Part shown: one piece after another, positions 1-11,359 of the stretch | Layout of the letters: each line of letters opens with the position of its first letter | How positions within the stretch are numbered: position 1 is the stretch's first letter | Source: Flammula alnicola | Taxonomy: Eukaryota; Basidiomycota; Agaricomycetes; Agaricales; Strophariaceae | Reading direction: 5' to 3' | DNA length: 64,000 nucleotides | Assembly: GCA_015499995.1 (NCBI GenBank) | Contig: JADNRV010000060.1 | Span: 234,033 to 298,032 of the forward strand | Notes under the pieces: generated by a model | What the model saw: the letters and a program-made list of their open reading frames with translations, nothing else | What the model was told of the DNA's origin: nothing | Database searches by the model: none | Program-made: the position numbers and the translations under genes

Positions 1-1500
1 ATCGTTTTTTGGAGATGGAGTTGAGAATCAGTGAGGAGTACAAACGGGAAGACTGATTCAAGATATGACCGTCACAATCAATTTCCTAAAAACAATTTAA
101 ACATGAAGTCGGTGGCAGTGAAGTCTCCTGGACCAGGTCCATGGATGATCCAGGTCTCTCACGCTGGCCATCATTGATGCGTTCGACACGCACTAGCACT
201 TTTTAACAGAGTTCTGACTGCCCTCTGTTCTCCTTCAACAAGTTATTCTGAGGATCTCTCCGTTTCCCCTGTGTTTTCCTATCAAGTTTCAACGTTTCAC
301 CTTCAATCATGATATGTATTCTCAGGTTTCAAGTTCTACCTACGCGAGGGTACTACTCAGAGTAGGGCCTCTTAAATACCCGTTAAGCGCATCATTTTCC
401 AGGGCGAGTAAACGCCTCTCGACCACAGGCTTGACTTACCGAAGAATACGTACTGTGCATGTACTGCATGCCACAATTCCTTCGCCTCAGCATCGAAGAT
501 AGACTCAGATCGAAGTTGCAACGAGTTACGAGACAGAAATTTTCGAGAAGCCTTCGATCTTGTGGTGAGTGGTTTCACTTACACATTCTTTGAAATCGTG
601 TATTTCTCTTGACCGATATCTATACTTACGCAGAATACGAATAATGCTCGATTTAACCCGCGAGGACCGATCGGATTTCGGCGCCATTGCCAGTTGACGA
701 CGACCACGGCGGCGAGCTCAGAGCTGGGACGTGGCAATCTAGGCAAGCTCAGAGTCATGGCTAGTCACGATGTTATAACGCTTTCTGTATCAGGCTCTAC
801 CAGAGTGTACGTAGCAAGTTGAAACAACCATATCTCAATCGCTTTGAAATTCTGTCCAGACCACTTTTTCAACTCCCGCGAAACCGACAAGCTTGAGAGG
901 CTAGTCTTCTTGAGAACAAGAACAGTGGCAGCGCATCACCGACCATCGTACGGCATCATCTCATTATTCGAACTGCAAGCCAATAGTGTTACGGTGCCGC
1001 GTCACCACCTGCCCAAGATCAAAGAAGCCTTCGGGCTTGAAACAATAAGGTGTACGCAAAGAAAGAAAGAAAGAAAGAAACCAACGAAGCATTCAGGTTC
1101 AGTTTCGGTGAGTAAAATTACCGAGCAAATCTGAAAGTCACTCAGATCAATAACTTGTTCACTGTCAGCTGTCCCGTACTCCTGGAGATAGACAGAGGCT
1201 TGACAAGATATCAGCAATGATTTTCCGGTCTTCGACGTCTACTCTAATTGACCGTGATGAACCTCGTTCACGTACTCGCCCTGAAGCCTTCACAGAACAC
1301 TCCGAAAGGGCTCATTGTCTTTTACGAAGAACACGGGAGGCTGAAGCTTGGAACGAACTCGGACGCAGTTAGCGCTTAACGTGTCGCAGAAGATCGCGGG
1401 GGAAGTCACTGTTCATGTCAAGCTTCGGACATGCTTATCATGGCCTTGCTGTGAAACAGAAGGTTCCCCCACTGTCTAAATTAACTATATAAGGAAGCAC

Positions 1501-1735
1501 TTTTCTGCAACTTGTTTGTTTGGTTTCGAGGGTTATGTCTCTGTATCAAACATGACCAAATACTATCTTCACCCTATCCTTTCGAAAGTTTTCTGCAACT
1601 TGTTTATTTGGTTTCAAGGGTTATGTCTTTGACTCAAACATGATCAAATACTATCTTCTCCCTATCCTTTCGCAAAGTTTTCTGCAAGTTGCTTGCACTT
1701 ATTTGGATTCGAGGTTTTTGCCTTTGTTACGAACT
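1501..1735. repeat. Tandem repeat, about 88 bp, 2.6 copies
   Basis: Units begin with TTTTCTGCAA at 1501, 1589 and 1678. The first two share nearly all of their length (a TTGTTT..GGTTTC..GGGTTATGTCT core, then CAAACATGA.CAAATACTATCTTC). The third diverges after about 25 bases. This is a non-coding local duplication. Confidence 0.85.
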
Positions 1736-2189
1736 CACTTCTGTCTAGCCATTCTATCTTTTATTAGTGCTGCGAGGAGCCAACCGAAGGTTGGCGACAA
1801 GCAGCATGCGACCACAGACAATACTTACTGTAAAATATATTTTTTTGCCAACGAAAAATATGTGGCTAAGTAACTAGTACTTAGTCAGTATTAGAATATA
1901 AATCAATGTGAAAAAAGTGTGTCCACAGCAAGGACATGACGACAAAGTCGTCCCTTTATAGAAATAGCAATCACAATCACGCCAAATGTCGCTACTACAT
2001 ACGGTGCGGAAAACATAAGTATACGAAGCTTGGACTGAAGAAATGAGCGTTTCACGTCATTGGCCCGGCTTTTGGGTCCACAGGAGAACTTTCATCAATT
2101 CTGAGGATTCCCCATGGATTACCTTTCCCCTGTCGTTATTCAGCTAGCGATCATGTCGTTAAAGAGACAGGACACCGGGCTAAGAGAGG

Positions 2190-2196
2190 TATAAAG
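2190..2196 (+). promoter_or_regulatory. Probable TATA box of the GMC gene
   Basis: TATAAAG lies 42 bases before the ATG at 2238, in the context AGAGAGGTATAAAGC. The spacing would give a short leader of about 10-20 bases. Confidence 0.5.
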
Positions 2197-2237
2197 CTAG
2201 AGGATCTGAAATCATTGCGGTTCATCAGTTCGCAGCC

Positions 2238-4583
2238 ATGTTTCCATCCAGGTTATTTTCGTTGGCACTTGCGGCTTGTCTGGTCGCTCCTTCCGTCGCC
2301 GTCACCACCGCAGCTTCTCAGCTTCAAACGCTAGAATATGATTATGTTATTATTGGAGGTGTGCACATGATTATATCGTACGTCACTAGACTAACGACTT
2401 GTAACAGCTGGAACTGCTGGACTCGTGCTTGCCAATCGTTTAACTGAAAACTCGAATGTCACTGTCCTTGTTCTTGAGGCTGGTGTAAGGTGAGTTATAC
2501 TATATAACTGCTTCACAGCTATCGCTTACCGTTTGTGAATTTATCTCAGCGATCAAGGTGTTATTCCGGCAATTGCACCTTTCCTAGGACCAACATTGAC
2601 ACCTGGTGCGTTTCTATCCACTCTTCTGCCCCAAGACGGCACTCATACCACATCTGCAGATACGCCTTTTGATTGGAACTATACTGTTGCTCCTCAGGAC
2701 GGTATGCTGGGTCGAAGCTTCAGTTACCCCCGAGGAAGACTGTTGGGAGGTTCTAGCAGCGCCAGTGAGTTACATGTACAATACATCCAATTTCGTCCCT
2801 CGGCGCTGAATTTCTCTGGCAGATTATATGATCCACCAGTTTGGCACGGATGAGGACTGGGACAGGTTTGCTCAAGTCACTGGTGATTCCGGATGGGCAT
2901 GGGACAACATGCAGCAGTATGTTCAGAAGGTTAGTCCAGTGCCTTATACATATGTTTCTTCGCTGCTAACTCGTATTTTAGCACGAGAAATTTATAACTG
3001 TTGCTGCTGATGGGCACAACACCACTGGCGAATTCATCCCATCTCTGCACGGGTTCAATGGCGAGGTTTCCGTTAGTCTTCCTGGAAACAATCAGACAAT
3101 CGATGCTCGCATCCTCGCCACGACGGAGCAGCTGTCATCAGAATTCCCTTTCAACGAGGACTTGAGTGGTGGTTCGCACAGTATCCTCGGACTTGGCTTC
3201 CTTCAGTCCACCATTGGAGGAGGGGTGCGAAGTAGCTCGTCTACAAGTTATCTCGCCAATGCGAATGGCCGCCCAAATCTTACGGTTTTAATCAACGCGA
3301 CTGTTATGAAGTTGCTGCAGACCGGCACCACTTCCTCCGGTCTGAAGTCGTTCCGCAGCGTCCAATTTACTAGTTCTCCAGGAACATCACTTGCTCCGGG
3401 AGGTAAAGAGGTTTCTTCTCTGAGCATCCAAGCATACAACTCACAAATAACGCGATGCGTACAGGCGGCCCCACACTGACAGCCAAGGCTCGAAAGGAGG
3501 TCATTCTTTCAGCTGGTGCTCTCAACTCGCCACAGATCCTCCAGCTGTCGGGCATTGGCAACAGCGCTGACCTCGCATCCTTCAATATACCTGTCCTTAT
3601 CGACAATCCGGAGGTCGGATATAACCTGAGCGACCACGTCCTTCTCCCGAACATCTTCAATGTCAATGGCCAAGGAAGCTTTGATGATTTGCTACGGGAT
3701 TCTAGTCTCATCGGAGCCGCTATAAACGAATGGGCCGTCAATAAGACGGGCGTAATCGCCAACAACTTCATTAATTTCTTCGGGTTTTCGAGACTTCCTG
3801 AAAATGCTACTATCTTTGATACCGTCGCGGATCCCGCCCCTGGACCGAACTCCCCTCACTGGGAAATGATTCCGACGGTAAGCGCCAAAAAAAGATCGCG
3901 CCTTGGAGTTCGCTGACACTTGACACAGAACTTCTGGCTGAACCCTGGAATTGCTGAACCGTCCACGGGAAATTTCTTGACGATTGTGACTGCACTAATC
4001 AGTACCACCTCTCGTGAGTGCATTTTAATTTATGGTCGTGTGTAGGCGCTACTACCTGAAGCATTGTGCTTATCATCTGGCTTGCGTGCAGGCGGCACCG
4101 TTAAAATACGCTCAACCAATCCCTTTGACAAGCCAATTATTGATCCCAAGTTTTTGACTACTGACTTTGACATCACCGCCATGCGAGAAAGTGTGAAAGG
4201 CGCCTTGCGCTTTGTCGCTGCGCCTGCGTGGTCCGACTATGGCGTTACCCCTTTCGGTACCCTCGCCAGTGCATCCACGGACGACGAAATTGATAACTTC
4301 GTGCGAGGCGCTGGTACAACGGTGTTCCATCCCATTGGAACTGCTGCCATGGCTGAATCATCCTCGCCAAATGGTGTTGTCAACCCTGACTTGACGGTCA
4401 AGGGAGCTGATGGCCTTCGTGTTGTTGATGCGTCTGTCTTCGTGAGTCTGTTCGTTGAACGATTTCTCGCTCCTCCGATTCATTATTTGTTCGATCCAGC
4501 CTTTCATACCAAGTACTCATCCACAAGGGCCCGTATATCTTCTTGCCGAGAGGACGGCTGATCTGATCAAGGCAAGCGCATAA
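2238..4583 (+). CDS. GMC oxidoreductase, aryl-alcohol-oxidase-like, secreted
   Basis: This is a FAD-dependent glucose-methanol-choline oxidoreductase. Ten exons join in frame: 2238-2358, 2408-2489, 2550-2605, 2660-2764, 2823-2929, 2982-3402, 3465-3877, 3929-4013, 4092-4441 and 4500-4583, giving 607 residues, the usual family length. The N-terminus [20 protein letters not shown] is a signal peptide. The FAD-binding GxGxxG motif (IIGAGTAG, split by intron 1) is followed by the acidic LEAG end of the next strand. GRLLGGSSS is GMC signature 1 and [15 protein letters not shown] is signature 2. The C-terminal catalytic pair is the His of [10 protein letters not shown] and the His of PSTHPQGP. Members of this group oxidise aryl or aliphatic alcohols with O2 to aldehydes plus H2O2, which fuels lignin peroxidases; the actual substrate here is unknown. 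A truncated relative lies at 14.36 kb. Confidence 0.93.
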
Positions 4584-5264
4584 GGCAAAGGCTTGACTGG
4601 ACAAATCAAGATTCATTCCATCCCTTCTCCCATAATTCATTAAGATCGCCACATTCGCTTACTTCGAAGTAGTAGTTGATTTCGTTGCCTCTTGGTTTGT
4701 TTGATTTACTACTTCTTACTATACTTATCAAGGATTAATTTGGAGATTGTTGGGTTGCATATTGGACTGCGGCCATCCAAAGGCTACGTAGCGTTGGCTT
4801 ATTAGTAATTTATATATGGGCGCGGACCCGAGAGATACCAATCGTACCAAACCTGCAATGGCTTCCTTCCTTTCGCGTTATACATGTGGGTAGAATGGGG
4901 AGATGATTGGAGGACGAACACAGTGGATCTGCGGTGCCCGGGCGCTTGTCAGGCGCTATCGATGAACGATCGAGCTTTGGCAGCACTTTCCATAAGAGGG
5001 AGAAAGGTACAGAAAATCGACCTGTGATATCATGTCATGTGACGGTGGCCTTTAATTAATTCGATCCGAGATCGCGGACGTTCAGGTTGCTCTCTTCATG
5101 AACGACTCGTATCTTCGTCTTCGGGATAAAAAGGCATAACACCAAGAAGAGCAAGAATCGTGTGAGCCATACGATATTGGTAAGTTGAGAGAGCCATGAA
5201 AAAATGGTCATAATTATAATTCACTTCCTACATTCTAGCAGTCAACATCATATCCCATTCGTTC
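4584..5264. other. Intergenic region between the GMC and kinase-like genes
   Basis: No gene is seen. It holds the 3' flank of the GMC gene and the 5' flank of the kinase-like gene, including a GATAAAAAG run near 5125. Confidence 0.5.
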
Positions 5265-6097
5265 ATGTTGAACACACTTCATATCGAGTTTCCAGACATC
5301 TGGCGTGGCTGGGATATGAAGGAATGCAACCTTATCTCTGTTCTCGATTCCGATGTTCATTCTCCCACATCTGACTGTGATCATGCTCCGGAAGCGATCG
5401 CCGTGAGTGTCGACCCTAAAACGACCACTGACTATTACTCCGATTGCCCTGTATTTCGGGGTATTCTCCAGCGGCCTAGCCATCCATACGAAAGGACTAC
5501 CGTTGCTCTGAAATTCGCCATGCGGGACGACCTGATCGCTGACCTCGTCGAAGAGACCGAGATGTACATTGGACCCCTGGAGCCGTTGCAAGGATCGACC
5601 GTTCCTCGATGTTATGGATTGTATGCCGGAACGGGTACGGAAGACCAGGCTATTGCCTGCTTGGTGCTGGAGTATTGGGGAGAGGTCATCCAAAAACCAT
5701 TTTCTCAGCTTCCCATGGAGCTCAGGTACGCCCATTTCTTGAAACGAACAAGAGGTCCATGGTAAATGTCCCACAACGTCAAATTAAGGGTGCGCATATT
5801 GGAGCGCTTAGGAAAGATCCACCAGCAAGGTCTTCTTCATGGTGACTTCGCTGAACGCAATGTCCTTCAAAAGAACGGCGATGTCCGGATAATCGATTTC
5901 GATAGGGCCGTTCCCCACCAGCATTGTGATTTCGATATGAACTTTCATGCTGGAGAGAAGCTGCCAGACCAAAAAAAATTCGGGTGCGAGCACCTATGGG
6001 ATATCTGCCGACGTAACATGATGATTTGGAGTCAGTTTCCAAGTTCTTTCCTCTTTGTAGCTTCGTATCTGACTTTCACGTGTCATTAGAAAATTGA
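5265..6097 (+). CDS. Small protein-kinase-like fold protein
   Basis: Three exons (5265-5725, 5789-6030, 6090-6097) give about 236 residues. The second half holds kinase C-lobe signatures: a catalytic-loop-like HGDFAERNVL, where HGD replaces the canonical HRD and Asn sits at the metal position, followed by VRIIDFDRA, where IDFD replaces DFG. A VALKFAMRDD stretch could carry the ATP-anchoring Lys, and EETEMY the paired Glu. This pattern is typical of the many divergent kinase-like or aminoglycoside-phosphotransferase-like proteins of basidiomycetes. No glycine-rich loop is evident and the C-lobe ends soon after the DFG equivalent, so it is short for an active kinase. The last intron is uncertain: without it the frame ends at 6089. 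Partner and substrate are unknown. Confidence 0.65.
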
Positions 6098-6125
6098 GAA
6101 AATCCTTGCCCCTCTGCAGAGTTGA

Positions 6126-6666
6126 ATTCTGAGAGCTGGGGACAGAGGAATCTGTATTTGACGCTATGAGCCATCGCCTCCAAGGAGGCATTGTGATACC
6201 CGCTGGTAGAAATATCAGAGTCATTCCACGCTATCCAAAAATTAATAAAGATCCCCTTTTGAAGCATCAGGAACGGCGAGAGTTAGATTTTTGACGAGTC
6301 GCTTACCGTAGATTGGGTTTAAAATTGAAAGCGAATCTCGAGTAATAATCAAAGTCAAACTTGGGCTGTGAGATCAGAGTCTCAGACACAGACCTGAGCA
6401 ACTCGCAAGCTTGAGCCTTGTAAGAACTCATTCTTTAATTTCTCGACGCTCGTTGGTGGCACACAAGTCACGTGGTGCCAATCAGGTTGGTGCGTCAAGA
6501 CCGTTTAGACAATGATGGCGAACAACTTTTCTCCTTTCCCTCATACCACCACTGATCCTCGTGTTGTTCTCGTTTAGACCAGCACAGACCAGCACGGATC
6601 AGTCTGAGGGAGTCCGCTCCTGATACGAATTATAGTCCTTATTTGTCGCTTGCTTCTCGTGGCCTT
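6126..6666. other. Intergenic region upstream of GLE1
   Basis: No gene is seen. The last ~150 bases, with tandem GACCAGCACAGACCAGCACGG near 6580, are the probable GLE1 promoter and leader. Confidence 0.5.
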
Positions 6667-8778
6667 ATGCGATTCAGCGCACCGAGATCGGTATCTCCTT
6701 CTCCTGTTAGAGGGTAAATCTTCTTAAGTTATGCAGGAATATCAAGCTTTAACCTTACTTTATTCTTGTGAATATAGAAAGTTGCGAAAATCATCGACTT
6801 TCGGACTTCAATCAGACTCAGACTCTGAAGATTACGACTCCGAGCTTGACTCGAGTTTCAATAGCGACACAGATGACGACGCCATCTCCATTGCGAGTGC
6901 ATCATCATCCAGCAGCTCATCCTTTTCACTGGTATCCGACATTAATAAACTCTCGTTGTGGGTCTCCGAAAATCCATCCTCGACCAGCCTTTAGATTGAT
7001 TCATTTTATAGACGACCTCGACACATCGCACGAACACCTCTAGAACAGCGAGAAATAGAAGACACGGTGTCGGCGATACGTCTGCGAACACGATATCACG
7101 ACCCTTACGAAGAATGGGAGAAACAAACCCGGAAAGATGCTTTTGTACGTTCCATCTCAGTCCCACTCCCACCGTAATTTCACGTCCTTTCATAGAAAAC
7201 TGCCCGTAAAGATCTCTTGACAACCCAAACACACCTATATGAAGAACAGGAACGGATACATACGGACGAGGAGAAACAACGCGCCGCGCAGTCTGCACAA
7301 TGTGTCGCCGAAGTGCACGACCATCTGAACGCGTTCAGAAAGCAGATACAGGAGACTGAGAGCAAGCTTAAGGAGAGCTGGAAGATTCGAGATAAGCAAC
7401 TTTGGGATCGGATCGAGGCGGTGATTAAGTTGGAGGAGGACAAGCTGGCGAAGCGGTTGGAAGAGGAGAGGAAGGTCAAGGCAGAGGAGGAGCGAAAACG
7501 GAATGAAGCCGAGCTCAAGAGACGTCTTGCTGAAGAAAAGCGGCTTCAGGAGGAGGCAGAGAAAAAGAGAGCCGAAGAGGAAGAGAAAAGGCTGCAGGAG
7601 GAAAAGGAGCAGCAAGAGAAGGAGGAGGAGGAGAAACAGAAAAAGATGGAGGAAGAGCGGAATAAGAGGCTAGAAGAGGAAGCTGAATTGCGCATGATGC
7701 TGAAGTCCAGCCCCCCTGACGATGACTGGAGAGTTGCCCGGACCAATCTGCAGGTAATTAAAGTTTCCATGTCACTTTCCGCTGCTGACGCTTCCTCAAG
7801 AATCTGAAATCAGGGCCTATGCATTACGTCAAGGAAACCAAAGAGCTCAAAGCCGAGTGGGGCAGACTTCGTCGACAAATCATACCTAAAGTTGGACAGT
7901 TGACGAATGACCCCCAGGCTATTTCGCGAATCGTAAGACCATCCTTTTCTCTCCAGAAAAATGCTAATTATTCGTCAAAGTCACAACAATTAGTCGAAAT
8001 TGCCAAGCCCTCCAACGGGCCACCTCTTGAATCCAGCATTTACATCGCCCTGTGCTCATCACTCGCCAAGGCTATTCTCCTGCAAGCAGAAACGGAAGTT
8101 ACTGCCGAAAAGCGGAGTGCGGGCCCGCTTGCCCAGGTTGCCTTCACTCTGTTAGACACGCTGGAATACTTCCCGTCGATCTTCTATGCCAAGCTCGTAC
8201 AGCGGTGCGGTGGCTGGCCTATTCCGTTTGTCGTTCCAGGACACGACGTGGACGAAATCCCCTGGAACTCGCGAGATGATCGCGTCAAAGCCTCAGGCGT
8301 GAGGAGGAGCACGAGCGGCGATGGACTGGAAAGTACAGAGGAATACTCGAATCGCGTCTCCGCAGTAATGAGGGTGTATTTCCACATTTTGAAGATACGT
8401 CCTATGAACAAGCCGTTGGATCCTCTCTTCCAGCTCCCGAGATGTTGGACATGGTTTGCCAGGATGACAGGAGATACGAGGCTTCTCCGGGACCCGTCGC
8501 TCCTCAGCTTTTGTACAGTGAGACTTTCATATAGTACCTGTGCATTATTGATGAACAACTAATTTTTTCTCTCCATAGCGGGTCTTGAAGTTCTGGGCCT
8601 CGAGGCAGTAAATGTGTGGGGCCAACAATGGATCAAAATGCTCGCTCTCATACACGAGGGCATTACCACCGGGTATGAGAAAGACAAACTCATCGGCGGA
8701 GACTCTGCGGAAGGAGCCGCTGCTCGCACACGTGTGATGGTAGCTTTGGAGAACATCATGAATGGAGTGCAGTCATAG
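6667..8778 (+). CDS. GLE1: GLE1-like mRNA export factor (nucleoporin)
   Basis: Gle1 sits at the cytoplasmic face of the nuclear pore and, with inositol hexakisphosphate, activates the DEAD-box helicase Dbp5 during mRNA export. Seven exons (6667-6713, 6778-6957, 7012-7144, 7196-7753, 7801-7932, 7981-8512, 8579-8778) join in frame to 593 residues. Order: an N-terminal Ser/Asp-rich segment (SDSDSEDYDSELDSS), a long charged coiled coil at about residues 120-310 made of EEERKVKAEEERK-type heptads, then the GLE1 domain. Domain landmarks are VGQLTNDPQAIS, TLLDTLEYFPSIFYAKLVQR, the WTWFARMTGD segment and a C-terminal GLEVLGLEAVNVWGQQW helix. The ATG at 6667 is chosen because the next exon only continues in frame from it. 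Intron 5 (7933-7980) is a multiple of three with no stop, so it could be retained. Confidence 0.88.
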
Positions 8779-11359
8779 CGACTGCGTTGACCTCTTCGTT
8801 CTCTCACTCTGACTAGATTCCTATTGGGCAGACTTTTATTTCATCTATGTACGTCACTCTAATTCCCTTGCGTATGTGTACACTAGACTACTTCGTTCAA
8901 TTCCATGGTTTTCAGGAGGTGTAAACTTTGTTTCGATGGCCTTGAGCTTCAGTCCCTTGCGCTCGGGGAATTTTCTTGAAAAAAGGATCACACCAGAACC
9001 ACAAGCGATCCCGGCTGAAATCGACTTCCTCGATGGCAGCTTCACACGACGTGACAAATCCTACTTTTCAAACTCTCTTATTCATCACATCTAAATTTTA
9101 GATCCAAAGCCCTCTTCATGCCCCTGCCGACGCCCACAATAATTGCGGCCGGTCGAATGATATCGACAGACATTACTGCCGTCAGTGAATGTTCAGTCCA
9201 TGGAAGCCCACCATCCGCTACAGATTCTTAGTTTAACAGATATCAACGGCATATTCACATGGGATTGAAGCGATAGCCTGAAATATGGAAGACCTTAAAG
9301 ATTGGAATCTTCAGCCTTTATCGTCTTGAAGGTGGATTTCGACCTCATGCCCAACGGCTTCTTTCTCAGAGGCTTATCTCGACTTCTCTCGCCCGGGTGA
9401 CTTACCATTCGGTTTCACAGAATCTCAAATTCGAGATCTTATGCCATGACATCTTCGGAGTAGTAGGCGAAATTTCCCGATACTTCTGTGAGGTACGGTC
9501 GCATCAGCTGCGCCTTATTGTTCATGCCAATCTGGATAATGCTCTCCCTAGTTCAAGAAATGGAATTAAATAATCAAGCCTGTCGTGACCTTTCCTGCCA
9601 CCTCATGACTAGACTGTCAATTTTCTCCCATTCGTCACTGGGGCTCACTGGCGGTCATCGCTGATACTCTTTTGTCAGTGGCATCCCCGAGAAATTTATC
9701 ACAAGCCGGCCTTAAGGAAGGATTTTTCGCAAGGTTTAATTGCGACCTTGACCATGACACGCTCAATGTTGTGGGAGCTCTTCTGTTTTGATCAGCGATT
9801 TGAAAAATCCATGAGGTACTGCTAAGATGCTCATAGCCGTCAGTGAAATTAACAAAAACTTGAGAGAAATTTTAGGATAACATAACAGACGAATCGGAGG
9901 CAATTAATCTCACTCCCTCGTCCATGAGGTTCCTAATTAGAAGCCTGAGTTGCGAGATGGACACTGGACACTGGACAGAGAAAATATACATCACCCAAAA
10001 ATAAATACAACGTTGGTGTCCCTTAAGATCGCTTACTTAGCCCTGAGTGGTTTAAAGTCATCGCATTGGTTTCAAGCCTTGCATCTAAGATTCGGGTGAA
10101 TGTCGTCGCGTTCTGTACTGACTATACGTATACTACGCTAATAGTAATAATATAAGCTGAAGCTTATACTTTTTTTTTATCATTATCTATCGACAAAACC
10201 TGCTGATGTTAATTATAGACTCGGACTCGTACGTGACCCCAGGCGAATTAGCTACCACACTGGCAATTGCAACAGAATAATACTACCTCTCAGATAGGCT
10301 CCAAGGACACTGGAGTCGAGTCCACTGAGTTATGCGAGGTGATACGGCGCGTCTATGAGAGAAGTGTTGCCGCCGGTATTTGCTTGGGACAATTGAACTT
10401 TGCATGCATGGTGCAGGTTCTGTCCAACGAATTTGAAGTAAAACGCATGACCGGCGGAGGCGGCCGCTTTACAAATAATTGAACTTGCGACAACTCCGAC
10501 AACTCCGATACCGGTGCACCGAAACGGGACCGCAAACGAACTTCACCATCAACACCGTCCTTTATACGTCCATGGGCCATAACGAATGACTTGCGACGTT
10601 AATCGGTTTTTAAAAACTGTTGTCGGTAACTAACTGGACGCTCTCTCGTTCGACCTCAGAGGTGACCAAGAGGTGACGGACGTGGTGAGTTGACGCAATC
10701 CACTCTGCCAATCATCTCTTTTCGGTGTCTTTAGGGCCTGACATGTCGGATTATTAGATGTTATCTACTAACGGATTCTATTATTCTAAGCTAGAACCAG
10801 CCCCCAAAAATCTGTTATGGGGTGTGCCATAGCTCTCCTACTATGTCTTATGACAAACGAATCTTGACCGTCTCATTGAAGTGGTGAGAAAAATTGCCAC
10901 AGGTACCAAAAATTCTACTGATAGAAAGCATTCCAGAAATCGTAGGCTGCCGCGACACTCTTGGAAGGTCTCGGAGTCTATGCGTTACTTTGACCCAAGG
11001 TCAAGCCCTTTGTCGGAAGAGAGGTGCGATTTTCTCTTCCCCAGAAGCCACTCTACATGGCGTTCGATGGTTGTCTACCTCTACTCTCTGGCTGGGGGTT
11101 TTATCTCCGAATTTTCCTCTCTGGGATCATCCCAAAACAATCCAACTCTGGGGTCATGGTTCTTGATCACACGCATGTGGGATACCATTATCATCTCCTT
11201 CGTGGGGAGGGCTATCAAACAATGTACCTCAATTAAGACTCTCGCAGAAGCCCCAAAGATCCAGACCTCTTCGAAAATAAACATGATTGGCCAGAGCTTC
11301 ACGGATAAATCTCATCAAATATCTGTTAAATGGTCGCCAGTGCCCCTCTTTCGCTAAAG
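8779..11359. other. 2.6 kb intergenic region before the P450
   Basis: No coding sequence can be supported. Frames are short and unrelated to known families. The stretch has AT-rich patches near 10130-10200. The frame at 10881-11357 runs into the P450 leader and shows no domain. Confidence 0.5.

Larger units (their letters stand above)
1..2237. other. Intergenic region upstream of the GMC oxidoreductase
   Basis: I see no supported gene here. The open frames are short, lack family motifs and do not join through plausible introns. The stretch holds a tandem repeat at 1501-1735 (listed separately). The last ~200 bases are the probable promoter of the GMC gene that starts at 2238. Confidence 0.6.

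Noticed and set aside
5265..6097. Ordinary Ser/Thr protein kinase
   Set aside because: HGD and IDFD replace HRD and DFG, no glycine-rich loop is visible and the C-lobe is too short, so only a kinase-like fold is claimed.
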